Shown: positions 24,630 to 32,607 of the stretch, in pieces
How the letters are laid out: each line of letters opens with the position of its first letter
Position numbering within the stretch: position 1 is the stretch's first letter
DNA from: an uncultured Collinsella sp.
GTDB taxonomy: Bacteria > Actinomycetota > Coriobacteriia > Coriobacteriales > Coriobacteriaceae
Direction of reading: 5' to 3'
Length of the DNA stretch: 64,000 nt
Assembly (NCBI GenBank): GCA_900767675.1
Contig: CAAFZX010000004.1
Coordinates: 62,001 to 126,000 of the forward strand
Notes under the pieces: generated by a model
Told to the model about the DNA's origin: nothing
The model's input: only the letters and a program-made list of their open reading frames with translations
Database searches by the model: none
Made by a program: the position numbers and the translations under genes

Positions 24630-25745
24630 CTAGTAAAGCGATACGACATATCGGCCAAAGCCTGGCAATGCAAACTCAAAACGTCCTTGTAGAGGCTCTT
24701 CAATTACCCCAGCCTCTACCAGACGCTTTTTATACGTTGAAATCGAACCGGAACTCTTCTTAAGCCTCGCTGCCAGCTCTTGCCTGGTCGTCGTCCCAAC
24801 CGGATTCATTGCACGAAGAAATTCAAGGTCCCCTCGTGAAAGTTCCGCCGCTGTTGAAGCGAAAACTCGCGATTCCAGCTCCTCTTGCGCAAGTTTCGCG
24901 CCTCGTTCGACATCCTCAATAGAAACCTCGGAGGCTTGGCGCGAAGCATTCCATGCCCGATACCCCACCAACTGGAACATAAATGGAAAGCCATCGATCG
25001 CCTTGGCAGCGAGGTCGATCGCCTCATCAGAAATCGTCTTGCCGCCGTCCTCAATCGTTAGTCGAAACGCTTCTTTTACCTCAGTCGGTGAAATTGATCC
25101 CAGCGAATGTTGAGCCGCGCGACGAAGAAACGATGTCGATTTCCCCGTCAGCAGCGCCAGCACGCGAAACGGCAGCCCCGCCATAAGCAAAGCTACCTTT
25201 TTATTCTCGCTTACAAAGTGCTGGTAGGTAGTAACAAGCTCCGTCATTTGCGCAAACGATGCATCCACTTCGTCAACGGCGATAAGCACCCCGGTGTCAG
25301 TCGCTTCAAGCTGAGCAAACAAAGCGTTCATCTTAGTACGCCAGTTAGCGCCCTCAAATTCAACATCGATGTTTTCCCAGCTCATGCTTCCTACGGAGGC
25401 AATGCCGACACTGTTCACACGCCTAGAAGCGGGCTTTTCGATCAGATGGGCGGCTGATTCGTTGAGGCGCTGCAAAATGTCTTCGAGCATCCCCTCCGAG
25501 GCCGTCACATTCGCTGTAATCCAGCCCTCTTGCTGGGCGCGGTACGACAGATATGCCAAAAGCGCCGTTTTACCTGTACCACGCGCACCATAGAAAACCG
25601 AGCAAAGATTGGGATCGGAGTCGTCATTTTCAAACGCCAGCACCATATCATCGATGATTTGCTCACGGCCGGCCATATACGCCGGTACACGTCCGAACAT
25701 CGGCGTGAATGGATTAGCCTGCCTGTACGCCGTCGGTGCCGCCAT
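24630..25745 (-). CDS. AAA ATPase with winged-helix tail (archaeal-type ATPase family)
   Basis: This is a cytoplasmic P-loop ATPase of 371 residues. Walker A is GARGTGKTA (~52-60), Walker B is VLIAVDEVDAS (~150-160), and a sensor-like MAGLPFR follows at ~190. The C-terminal ~80 residues form a winged helix (TTRQELAARLKKSSGSISTY, KKRLVEAGVIEEP), suggesting DNA binding. The plan resembles Orc1/Cdc6-like and archaeal ATPases of unknown role, and no substrate can be named. AGGGAGG lies 6 nt before the ATG. The upstream region is AT-rich, unlike its neighbours, and carries five regularly spaced CTCAA repeats, perhaps its own operator. It is a single-gene unit. Confidence 0.8.
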   Translation of the reverse strand: MAAPTAYRQANPFTPMFGRVPAYMAGREQIIDDMVLAFENDDSDPNLCSVFYGARGTGKTALLAYLSYRAQQEGWITANVTASEGMLEDILQRLNESAAHLIEKPASRRVNSVGIASVGSMSWENIDVEFEGANWRTKMNALFAQLEATDTGVLIAVDEVDASFAQMTELVTTYQHFVSENKKVALLMAGLPFRVLALLTGKSTSFLRRAAQHSLGSISPTEVKEAFRLTIEDGGKTISDEAIDLAAKAIDGFPFMFQLVGYRAWNASRQASEVSIEDVERGAKLAQEELESRVFASTAAELSRGDLEFLRAMNPVGTTTRQELAARLKKSSGSISTYKKRLVEAGVIEEPLQGRFEFALPGFGRYVVSLY

Positions 25746-25800
25746 GAAGCCTCCCTTTAACTCATATAACTTAATTATGCCCCTACTATCTATAATTTAT

Positions 25801-25845
25801 TTGAGTATCTTTGAGTTTTTTGAGCATCCTTGAGTTCTTTGAGCG
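25801..25845 (-). promoter_or_regulatory. Five iteron-like TTGAG repeats at 9-10-nt spacing
   Basis: TTGAG occurs at 25801, 25811, 25820, 25830 and 25839, a mean spacing of 9.5 nt. Most copies sit in the context TTTGAGT/C. Reading toward the ATPase gene these are CTCAA(A/G) repeats 55-100 nt before its start, on one face of the helix. Binding by the ATPase's own winged helix is a reasonable guess. Confidence 0.6.
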
Positions 25846-25887
25846 ATCGGCCCCGGCAGAACCAGTTGACTTTCTCTGCCTAAAACA

Positions 25888-25928
25888 AAAACCACCACAA
25901 AGGTGTCTGTCCCCCTTGTGGTGGTTTT
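25888..25928. repeat. CCACC palindrome, fifth copy
   Basis: AAACCACCACAAAGGTGTCT, then GTCCCCCTTGTGGTGGTTTT. The preceding GCCTAAAACAAAAACC matches the sequence before the 24471 copy. It sits at the 3' end of the cytidylate-kinase-like gene and may serve as its terminator. Confidence 0.7.
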
Positions 25929-25934
25929 GGTCGG

Positions 25935-26558
25935 CTAGCCTTCGAGCTGCGCCACCTTGTAGCGATAGGCAGCGGCGATGACGTCTTTACAGCCCTCGCG
26001 TCCCAGCTTGGCGCGGTTGACGACGATGTCTTTACCGCTCGTCATCTTCCACTTTCCGGCGCTATAGCGCTTGTAAAAAGCCTCACGCGCCTTCTGCTGC
26101 TGCTTGACCAGCTTGGCGCCCTTCTTTTTGTTAAGTCCGCGCTTCTTGCGCACAATCTCGACGCGGTCCTCAAAAGGAGCGGTCACCAATACGGCAATGT
26201 GGTTGGGATTGTTGCGCAGCAGATAATCGGACAGACGGCCCTCGATAATGCAGCTCTCGGTCTCGCCCAAGTCCAAAATCACCTGGCTCATCTTTTGGAA
26301 CAACTTGTCCGAGTACGAACGCGCGTCGTAGCGGTCGGGCAGGAACGCCATGTTCTCCACGGCCAGACGCTCGTCATAGGCAGCCATCTTGTCGAGCGAC
26401 TCGCCCGCACGCAGCGACGCACGCACTAGCAGCTCGTTATCGTACAGCGGAATCCCCAACTCGTTGGCGAGGATGCGTCCAATCTCGTGGCCCTCGGCAC
26501 CAAAGTCGCGCGCGATGGTAATGACCACAGGACTCTTCTTGTTCTCCAGATCGCTCAT
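25935..26558 (-). CDS. Cytidylate kinase-like family protein
   Basis: This is a P-loop protein of 207 residues, similar to the cytidylate kinase-like family (Pfam Cytidylate_kin2). The N-terminus PVVITIARDFGAEGHEIGRI replaces the classical Walker A with a Gly-Ala-Glu-Gly-His loop, as is usual in this family. ETESCIIEGRLSDYLL and RVEIVRKKRGLNKKKG follow. Its substrate in these bacteria is not known; nucleoside monophosphate phosphorylation is an inference from fold. The start follows AAAGGAA by about 5 nt. It lies downstream of the amino-acid ABC operon but is separated from it by a 108-nt hairpin, so it is probably an independent unit. Confidence 0.82.
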   Translation of the reverse strand: MSDLENKKSPVVITIARDFGAEGHEIGRILANELGIPLYDNELLVRASLRAGESLDKMAAYDERLAVENMAFLPDRYDARSYSDKLFQKMSQVILDLGETESCIIEGRLSDYLLRNNPNHIAVLVTAPFEDRVEIVRKKRGLNKKKGAKLVKQQQKAREAFYKRYSAGKWKMTSGKDIVVNRAKLGREGCKDVIAAAYRYKVAQLEG

Positions 26559-26622
26559 CGCGATTCCTTTCTAACAAATGAGAAATAGGCGATTCCTGAT
26601 TCCCATTTTGTCACTTACGACC

Positions 26623-26730
26623 GTCCTGGTTTCCCAAGTGCGGCAGATTGCCCCGAAAGAGGAGCGCCGCGTACTAAATGTACGCAAGCGACGATTGAGG
26701 GGCAAGGTGCCGTGCTTGGGGAAGCAGGAC
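26623..26730. repeat. 108-nt imperfect hairpin at the 3' end of the ABC operon
   Basis: The left arm from 26623 (GTCCTGGTTTCCCAAGTGCG...CAGATTGCCCC) pairs with the right arm ending at 26730 (GGGGCAAGGTGCCGTGCTTG...CAGGAC). The inner part has GCGCCGCGTAC / GTACGCAAGC around TAAAT. The right arm touches the stop codon of the last permease gene. A 2x2 mismatch, CAGATTGC opposite GCAAGGTG, is shared with the hairpin at 29980-30078. Confidence 0.7.
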
Positions 26731-27368
26731 TATGCGGCCACGATGCGGCGTTGATACGCCCTCACCAGCAGCGAGATACCAAAGTTGAGCACGAAGTACA
26801 TCGCAAACACCAGGCCATAGAGCATAAGCACCTGCGACAGGTCGATCGCATGGGCCATCACGACGTTTGCCGTGTACATGAGCTCGGCCACGTTAATGCC
26901 CGAAAGATACGAGCTGTCCTTAATGACGGTCGTGCACTGGCTAAACAGCGCCGGGATGATCGTCTTAAACGTCTGCGGCAGAATGATGTAGCGCATGGTG
27001 GCAAAGAAGCCGAAACCCTGGCTCTGCGCCGCCTCAAACTGGCCGCGCGGAATCGAGTTGAGGCCGCCGCGCACAATCTCGGCCATAACGGCGCTGGTAA
27101 ACAGCGTAAAGGCGATGGTCGAAATCACAATGTCCAAACCCTGCACCGTAAAGTAGATAAACAGAATCCACAGCAGGTTCGGCGTGCAACGGAACAGCTC
27201 GATATAGGCGCTCACTAAAATACGGAACGGGCGGGGCGCATAGCTTTTAACAAGCGCCAGCACCGTGCCAAAGATGAGCGAGAAAAAGATCGACAGCGCC
27301 GAGATCTCGATTGTCTTAGCAAAGCCGCCCCAAATGTAGAGCAGGTTGGTCGCGTTGAAGATTTCCAT
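26730..27368 (-). CDS. Polar amino-acid ABC transporter permease (second)
   Basis: This is one of two inner-membrane permeases of a glutamine/glutamate-type importer, 212 residues with about five membrane helices. The EAA loop is visible in FEAAQSQGFGFFATMRYIIL followed by PQTFKTIIPAL, the contact site for the ATPase. The N-terminal YIWGGFAKTIEISALSIFFS is typical of HisM/GlnP-family permeases. The start lies 3 nt after the stop of the first permease gene, implying coupling. It is the last gene of the four-gene operon; a long hairpin begins right at its stop codon. Confidence 0.93.
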   Translation of the reverse strand: MEIFNATNLLYIWGGFAKTIEISALSIFFSLIFGTVLALVKSYAPRPFRILVSAYIELFRCTPNLLWILFIYFTVQGLDIVISTIAFTLFTSAVMAEIVRGGLNSIPRGQFEAAQSQGFGFFATMRYIILPQTFKTIIPALFSQCTTVIKDSSYLSGINVAELMYTANVVMAHAIDLSQVLMLYGLVFAMYFVLNFGISLLVRAYQRRIVAA

Positions 27369-27371
27369 GCG

Positions 27372-28118
27372 CTAGGCCTCCTCTACGTTGTCGAGCCCCA
27401 GCTCGGCCAGGCTCACACCGTGCGGACGCTCCTTGGAGCGGCGCTCGAGCCACTGCACCAGCATGGCGAGCGGAAAGCAGATGATGAAGTACATAAGGCA
27501 GCAGACGATGTATCCCTGCAGGTAACCGTACAGACTCACAAAGTTGTCGGAACGGTACATAAGGTCGCCGCCGGCCACAAGCGCCAGCACCGACGTGTTC
27601 TTGACCAGGTTGAGCGCCTGGTTACACAGCGGCGGCAGAATGATCTTGAACGTCTGGGGCAGCACGATGTACCAGTATGCCTGCGTACGGGTGAAGCCCT
27701 GGCTCTGGGCCGCCTCCATCTGACCGCGCGGAACGGCCTCGATACCGGTGCGGATGACCTCCGAAATGTAGGCCGCGTGATACAGGCCCACGCCCAAGAA
27801 GCCCAGCACGAACGGCGCGATGCGCACCGGCTGGTCGGCACCGGTTATGGCCTGCAAAAACTGCGGACCGGCCATGTACATAAAGAGCACCTGCACGGGC
27901 AGCGGCGTGTTCTGGTAAAACTCCACGTACACACGGCTTATGGCGCGCAGCACGCGCGAGCGAGTGGTAGAGAACACGCCCAGCAGCGTGCCCAGCACGA
28001 GTGACAGCAGCAGACCGGCAATGACCACCTGCAGCGTCACGCCAAAGCCCTCCCAGAAGGGCCCCATGTTTTGAAATGTCGTCGACCAACGATCGGCGTC
28101 AAATAATCCTTCGAGCAT
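27372..28118 (-). CDS. Polar amino-acid ABC transporter permease (first)
   Basis: This is the partner permease, 248 residues, with the same GlnP/HisM fold. FWEGFGVTLQVVIAGLLLSL begins the membrane part, and the EAA loop reads MEAAQSQGFTRTQAYWYIVL then PQTFKIILPPL. A ~35-residue charged C-terminal tail (ERRSKERPHGVSLAELGLDN) is longer than in its partner. The start at 28118 follows AGGAAGGA by 6 nt; the in-frame start at 28151 would overlap the binding-protein gene. It is third in the operon order ATPase, binding protein, permease, permease. Confidence 0.93.
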   Translation of the reverse strand: MLEGLFDADRWSTTFQNMGPFWEGFGVTLQVVIAGLLLSLVLGTLLGVFSTTRSRVLRAISRVYVEFYQNTPLPVQVLFMYMAGPQFLQAITGADQPVRIAPFVLGFLGVGLYHAAYISEVIRTGIEAVPRGQMEAAQSQGFTRTQAYWYIVLPQTFKIILPPLCNQALNLVKNTSVLALVAGGDLMYRSDNFVSLYGYLQGYIVCCLMYFIICFPLAMLVQWLERRSKERPHGVSLAELGLDNVEEA

Positions 28119-28143
28119 TTGATTCCTTCCTTGGACGATGCAC

Positions 28144-29019
28144 CTATACAAGACCCCAGGTCTTGACCTCTTGGTCGAGCCAGCCGTCGGCCAGGCGATC
28201 GCAGATCACCTGATCGACCACGGCCGAAAGGTCGCAGCCCTTCTTGGTCGCCACGCCGTAGCCCTGCTCGCCAAACTTAACCTCGGGCTGCAGCAGCTCA
28301 ACGGTCTCGTTCATGTAACCGGCCAGCGTGGAGCGGTCCATGGCAAAGACGTCGATATTGCCGGCGTCGAGCGAGCTCTTGATGATGGGATAGCCGCTAA
28401 AGGCCCTAAACTCGGGTTTACAGCTAAAGCCGTTGTCCTTGATCATCTGCTCGATCAGGCCCTGCGTGGTGGCGCCCTGGCTCACGCCAATGACCTTGCC
28501 GTCCAGGTCCTCAATCGAGGTAAAACCCGAACGCTTCTTGACCATGAGTCCCACGTAGTCGGTGCGATACGGCGTCGAGAAATCCCAGCTCTTCTTGCGC
28601 TCGTCGGTGATGGTGTAGGTCGCCGCGACCACGTCGAGTTGGCCGTTATCGATCAGCGGGCCGCGCGTCTTGGGCGTTACATCGGTAAACTCGACAAGCT
28701 CCTGGGCGCGGGCATCCTTGTAGCTCACACCAAAGACGGCAGCGGCGATCTGGTAGCACAGATCGACTTCCATGCCCTCAAAGCGGCCCTTGGCGGTGTC
28801 GTAATAGCCGTAGCCGGGAACGTCCTTCTTAACGCCGGCATTCAGATGGCCACGCGACTTGATGGCCGCAAGTTTGGACCCCTTGTCGGAGCCCTCGCCG
28901 CTGGTGGAGTTGCCGCAACCGGCAAGCGCGGTCCCCGTCAGCGCGAGTATGCCGGCGCCCGCCAGCTGCAAAAAGTGACGGCGCGATACGGCCGCCCTCG
29001 TCATATCCATCATGTCCAT
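28144..29019 (-). CDS. Amino-acid ABC transporter substrate-binding lipoprotein
   Basis: This is an extracellular solute-binding lipoprotein of family 3, ~291 residues. The N-terminus has a twin-arginine-like SRRHFLQLAGAGILALTG and a lipobox LAGC, so export as a folded lipoprotein is possible. The body has the family-3 blocks GRFEGMEVDLCYQIAAAVFG, VDVVAATYTITDERKKSWDF and VGLMVKK, as in glutamine/glutamate-binding proteins. Several starts are close together (GTG 29022, ATG 29019, 29010, 29004), and the ribosome site is weak, so the exact start is uncertain. The ligand is inferred only to be a polar amino acid. Confidence 0.92.
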   Translation of the reverse strand: MDMMDMTRAAVSRRHFLQLAGAGILALTGTALAGCGNSTSGEGSDKGSKLAAIKSRGHLNAGVKKDVPGYGYYDTAKGRFEGMEVDLCYQIAAAVFGVSYKDARAQELVEFTDVTPKTRGPLIDNGQLDVVAATYTITDERKKSWDFSTPYRTDYVGLMVKKRSGFTSIEDLDGKVIGVSQGATTQGLIEQMIKDNGFSCKPEFRAFSGYPIIKSSLDAGNIDVFAMDRSTLAGYMNETVELLQPEVKFGEQGYGVATKKGCDLSAVVDQVICDRLADGWLDQEVKTWGLV

Positions 29020-29027
29020 CACCGCGC

Positions 29028-29759
29028 CTAGTGCAGAATCTTGGACAGGAACTCGCGGCAGCGCGGGTTCTCGGGGTTATCGAAGAAGTGCTCGGGCGTA
29101 CCTTCCTCCAGGATGCGGCCGTCCTCCATAAAGATGACGCGGTCGGCCACCTGGCGCGCAAAGCCCATCTCATGCGTCACGCAGATCATGGTGATGTCCT
29201 CCTGCGCGAGCTCAATCATAACGTCCAGAACCTCCTGGACCATTTCGGGGTCGAGCGCCGAGGTCGGCTCGTCAAACAGGATGATGGGCTGCTTGGTGCA
29301 CAGGGCGCGGGCGATGGCGATGCGCTGCTGCTGACCGCCCGAGAGGTTCTGCGGATACTCGCCGGCCTTATGCGCCATGCCGACACGCTTGAGCGCGGCG
29401 ATGGCGATCTCGGTCGCCTCCTCCTTGCTCTTCTTTTGCAGCTTGATGGGCGCGAGCGTCAGGTTGCCGAGCACCGTCATGTTGGGATATAGGTTGAACT
29501 GCTGAAACACCATGGAACTATACTTGCGAGCCATCTCCAGATGGTTCTTTTTGGTGAGCGGCGTACCGTCGATGACGACCTCGCCCGACGTGGGCTCCTC
29601 CAGATAATCGACGCAACGGATGAGCGTCGACTTACCCGAACCGGAAGGCCCGATCATTACGAGCTTCTCGCCGCGCTTGACGGTGAGATTGATATCTTTG
29701 AGCACATGCAGGTCGCCAAAGTACTTGTTGAGATGCTTGATCTCGATCATGTCTGCCAT
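29028..29759 (-). CDS. Amino-acid ABC transporter ATP-binding protein (GlnQ type)
   Basis: This is the ATPase of the importer, 243 residues. Walker A GPSGSGKST, Q-loop MVFQQFNLYPN, signature LSGGQQQRIAIARAL, Walker B IILFDEPTSALD and switch His in CVTHEMGFA are all intact, matching the GlnQ/HisP subfamily. GGAAGGGA precedes the ATG at a good distance. It is the first gene of the operon, with the promoter presumably in the 29760-29860 stretch (a TACAAT-like -10 lies at 29795-29800). The 8-nt gap to the binding-protein gene indicates co-translation. Confidence 0.95.
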   Translation of the reverse strand: MADMIEIKHLNKYFGDLHVLKDINLTVKRGEKLVMIGPSGSGKSTLIRCVDYLEEPTSGEVVIDGTPLTKKNHLEMARKYSSMVFQQFNLYPNMTVLGNLTLAPIKLQKKSKEEATEIAIAALKRVGMAHKAGEYPQNLSGGQQQRIAIARALCTKQPIILFDEPTSALDPEMVQEVLDVMIELAQEDITMICVTHEMGFARQVADRVIFMEDGRILEEGTPEHFFDNPENPRCREFLSKILH

Positions 29760-29872
29760 GAATGTCCCTTCCCTGCGTTTACACGAGCTGAACTATTGTA
29801 CGGAAAGAACCACGTTTCCGCAGCCCACACTGTATTCCCGTAAAGAACCCGCAATCTTCCACCCACTCATTA

Positions 29873-29947
29873 GGCACTCATTGGGGACAGACTTAAATGA
29901 GTACCCAACGAGCGGGCACTCATTTAAGTCTGTCCCCAATGAGTGCC
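29873..29947. repeat. Perfect 30-bp inverted repeat with GGGGACAG core
   Basis: Arms 29873-29902 (GGCACTCATTGGGGACAGAC, then TTAAATGAGT) and 29918-29947 are perfect reverse complements around a 15-nt loop. It is the cleanest member of the GGGACAG palindrome family. Confidence 0.85.
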
Positions 29948-29979
29948 CACAACCGCCCTTGTTGAGCATAAGTCAGCGA

Positions 29980-30078
29980 AAACCCGTACACGCGAGCAAG
30001 GTGACGTGAAATGAAAGGGCGCAGACCTTATGGTCGCGCCCTTGAAATTGAACGTCAGATTGCCGCGTGTACGGGTTT
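29980..30078. repeat. 99-nt hairpin upstream of the ABC operon
   Basis: AAACCCGTACACGCG (29980-29994) pairs with CGCGTGTACGGGTTT (30064-30078). The stem continues inward through GCAAGGTGACGT / ACGTCAGATTGC and AAGGGCG / CGCCCTT. The GCAAGGTG/CAGATTGC internal mismatch equals that of the hairpin at the operon's other end. A further palindrome, GTTACGCGGTTT / AAACCGCGTAAC, follows at 30092-30119. Confidence 0.7.
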
Positions 30079-30122
30079 GCAGCGTCGAGCCGTTACGCGG
30101 TTTGGTAAAACCGCGTAACAAA

Positions 30123-30566
30123 TTACGCCAATTTTGCACCGACGATCTTTGCTGCGGCCGGCTTGTCGAAGTTGCCGCCGGTGGCCTTACCCAGAGCGCC
30201 CATGACCTGGCCCATCTGCTTCTTGGACGTGGCGCCCAGCTCGGCGATAACCTGCTCAATCAGAGCCTCGAGCTCCTCGCCCGAAACCTGCGCGGGCAGC
30301 AGGCTCTCCAGAATCTTGACCTGCTCGGTCAGATTGTCGGTACGCTCCTGGTCGGTACCGGCCTTAATGGACATCTCCAGCGTCTCGCTCGTCTGCTTAA
30401 TCAGACGCTTGATCGTACTGTTGACGTCTTCCTCGGTCACATCGCGGCGCTCGTTGACCTCGATATTCTTCACCTCGGCCTTAACCTGACGAATGATAGA
30501 CAGGCGAACCTTGTCCTTGGCCTTCATGGCCGCAATCATTTCCTTCTGCAGCTCTTCGTTGGTCAT
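30123..30566 (-). CDS. yqeY: GatB/YqeY domain protein
   Basis: This is a small cytoplasmic protein of 147 residues, entirely the YqeY fold, related to the tRNA-binding tail of the GatB amidotransferase subunit. KDKVRLSIIRQVKAEVKNIE and the closing GQVMGALGKATGGNFDKPAA are characteristic. A role with tRNA is inferred from the GatB relation; the biochemical function is not established. Start ATG 30566 has AGGAGG 7 nt upstream, whereas TTG 30572 would be 1 nt from it. It follows the foldase gene by 54 nt and may be co-transcribed with it. Confidence 0.92.
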   Translation of the reverse strand: MTNEELQKEMIAAMKAKDKVRLSIIRQVKAEVKNIEVNERRDVTEEDVNSTIKRLIKQTSETLEMSIKAGTDQERTDNLTEQVKILESLLPAQVSGEELEALIEQVIAELGATSKKQMGQVMGALGKATGGNFDKPAAAKIVGAKLA

Positions 30567-30620
30567 CTGCAAATCCTCCTCAATAGTGCGGGCGGCACTC
30601 GCACGAGCGCCGCCCCATGA

Positions 30621-31844
30621 TTACTTAGTCGTCGACGAATCGTCGGTCGAACTCTTGGTGACGCCTTTCAGGCTGACGTTGTACGGCACGTCCTTGGGCA
30701 TGGGGTTAACGGTGATGTCGGCGTCCTTCTTGTACTGCTCCAGCCATTCGCTGTACGCGGTGCTCTCTGCCTGTGTCTTCACCACGTTGGAGACGTACTT
30801 CTTGATGTCCTTGGGCACCTGCTTAATGTCATCGACCTGATTATCGACATGGAAGTAGTCGGTGCACTTGATGATGTGGTAACCATAGGTCGACTCGACG
30901 ACGTCGCTCACATCGCCCTTGTTAAGCCCCTCGAGCGCCGCCTGGTAGCTGTCGACGAAGGTGGTGAGCTTGTCCCAACCCACATCGCCCTTCTTATCCT
31001 TGGAGCCGGTATCGTCGGAGTACTGCTTTACGGCGTCCTCAAAGCTCAGCTCGCCGGAGTTAATCTTGTCCAGGCACTCCTGCGCCTTGGCCTTGGCGGC
31101 GGCCTTGTCCTCGTCAGATGCGTCGGAAGCGACCTTGATCAGGATATTCGACGAGCGGCGGGCATCGTTGTAGTTGGACAGGTTCTCATTGATGTAATCG
31201 ACAATCTCGCTGTCCTTGGGCTTGCTGGTGGGTGCCACGGCATCCCTGAGCTTCTGCTGCGCCAGGCTCTCCTTGAGCGAATCCTTGTAGGTGTCCTCAG
31301 TGTAGCCGTAGGTCTTGAGAGTCTCCTTAAAAGTCTTGGCGCCGCCCGCGCTCTTGCACGCGTCCTTCCAAGCCTTCTCGACCTCCTTGTCCGACACCGT
31401 CACGCCGTTTTCCTTCTGCGCCTGCTGAAGCAGAATCTGCTGCGTGTAGGAGTCGATGAGCTGTTTGCGGTACTTCTTGGGCGTGAGGTCGTTGTCGACC
31501 AGGTACTGTGCCCAGTCCTTGTCCTTGGTGTAGCCATAGGACGTGCGCATGCTCATAATCTGCTTGGTCACGGTGTCCTCGGTGAGGTTGGTGCCGTTGA
31601 TAGTGGCAGCCACACCACCGGTGAGCTTATAGCCCGAGCTGGCGCTTTCGGTCTGCGACATCAGGCCGGAGCACGCCATGGCAGAGACGGAGAGCAGCAT
31701 CGCCAGCACGCCGATGACAACCAGGACAATCTTGACGGTCTTGGACACATAGGTCTTGCGCTGCTTCTTGCGAGAGCTGGAGGCGGCGCGGGACCGTTGC
31801 TCGGACGCCGGCGCGACCTCGGGGTTCTTTTTCTTATTTGCCAT
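30621..31844 (-). CDS. PrsA/SurA-like peptidyl-prolyl isomerase, membrane-tethered
   Basis: This is an extracytoplasmic foldase of 407 residues. A basic 45-residue N-terminus precedes one hydrophobic segment (VKIVLVVIGVLAMLLSVSAM) ending in AMACSG, which could be a lipobox or a plain anchor. Residues ~85-220 form a SurA-N/trigger-like chaperone region. A parvulin PPIC domain lies at ~225-340 (SNILIKVASDASDEDKAAAK, GDVGWDKLTTFV, VESTYGYHIIKCTD). It probably assists folding of exported proteins such as the large surface proteins in this window. Length and plan match PrsA. It is transcribed toward yqeY. Confidence 0.9.
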   Translation of the reverse strand: MANKKKNPEVAPASEQRSRAASSSRKKQRKTYVSKTVKIVLVVIGVLAMLLSVSAMACSGLMSQTESASSGYKLTGGVAATINGTNLTEDTVTKQIMSMRTSYGYTKDKDWAQYLVDNDLTPKKYRKQLIDSYTQQILLQQAQKENGVTVSDKEVEKAWKDACKSAGGAKTFKETLKTYGYTEDTYKDSLKESLAQQKLRDAVAPTSKPKDSEIVDYINENLSNYNDARRSSNILIKVASDASDEDKAAAKAKAQECLDKINSGELSFEDAVKQYSDDTGSKDKKGDVGWDKLTTFVDSYQAALEGLNKGDVSDVVESTYGYHIIKCTDYFHVDNQVDDIKQVPKDIKKYVSNVVKTQAESTAYSEWLEQYKKDADITVNPMPKDVPYNVSLKGVTKSSTDDSSTTK

Positions 31845-31990
31845 GTTTGGCCTTTCGCATCACGAATCGAACAAACGCCATTGTGTCACAACGCAGCCCC
31901 CGCGACACACCTGGTGCATGGGAGACGGGTTAATCTGCACCATTTTGGTGCAAAGGGGGCGGCTCTGGCAGTTGGCAGTTAGGGACCACC

Positions 31991-32455
31991 TTAAAAGTGG
32001 CGGCGGATGGCGTCGACCATGCCTTGGCACGTGGTCTGGCCGAGCACATCGGCCGCAGCGTCGGCATCCATAAAGATATTCATAAGCGCTTGCAGGGCCT
32101 CGACTTGGCCGCCCGGCTCGGCAATGCCCAGATTGATGACAATCTGCGCCGGCACCGGGGCGCCCATACCCGCCATCGCGTTGAACGTCACAGGTGCGGC
32201 GGGCTTTACCACCGCGATATAGGGCTTGGCCACAAATCCCGGATCGGTATGCGGAATGGCGATGTTTGCCGCCGGCATGGCGAGACCCGTAGGATAGGCG
32301 TTCTCGCGCGTGCGGACGGCGTTGAGCCAACCCTCGGCAATGTAGCCGCGCGGGGCGAGCTCGCCCTCGAGCCGTGCAAACACCTCATCCGGCGTCGCAC
32401 ACTCCCAATCAAAAAACACCAGCTCAGGCGTAAACAGCGCTTCGTTATCCGCCAT
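31991..32455 (-). CDS. Orphan PTS sugar transporter subunit IIA (fructose/galactitol type)
   Basis: This is a phosphocarrier domain of 154 residues, PTS EIIA type-2 family. The phosphorylated His is in NIAIPHTDP (~70). Flanking GYIAEGWLNAVRTRENAYPT and GIAEPGGQVEALQALMNIFM match galactitol-type IIA proteins. No IIB, IIC or sugar-metabolism gene is nearby, so its partners are elsewhere, or it may have a regulatory role. A GAGGTGAG site precedes the ATG. It lies between the foldase gene and a 20-bp palindrome and is probably a single-gene unit. Confidence 0.9.
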   Translation of the reverse strand: MADNEALFTPELVFFDWECATPDEVFARLEGELAPRGYIAEGWLNAVRTRENAYPTGLAMPAANIAIPHTDPGFVAKPYIAVVKPAAPVTFNAMAGMGAPVPAQIVINLGIAEPGGQVEALQALMNIFMDADAAADVLGQTTCQGMVDAIRRHF

Positions 32456-32473
32456 GCGCTCACCTCTCTCACC

Positions 32474-32529
32474 TAGTCACCTGCGACGTTCTTAAACGAC
32501 TAGTCATTCAAGAACGTCGCAGGTGACTA
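32474..32529. repeat. Perfect 20-bp inverted repeat
   Basis: TAGTCACCTGCGACGTTCTT (32474-32493) and its exact complement (32510-32529) enclose a 16-nt loop that contains ACTAGT. It lies between the PTS IIA start and the purN 3' end. It has no GGGACAG core, so it may be a separate element class. Confidence 0.75.
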
Positions 32530-32530
32530 C

Positions 32531-32577
32531 CAAAAACAAAAGGTGGCCACGCGCGCCTTGGCGCCAATGACCACCCT
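32531..32577 (-). terminator. Intrinsic terminator of the purine genes
   Basis: Reading leftward, GGTGGTCA...TGGCCACC with an inner GGCGCC forms a stem followed by TTTTGTTTTT. It lies 30 nt after the purN stop. Confidence 0.75.
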
Positions 32578-32607
32578 GACTACTCGGCTAAATTGTACTG
32601 TGCGCCG

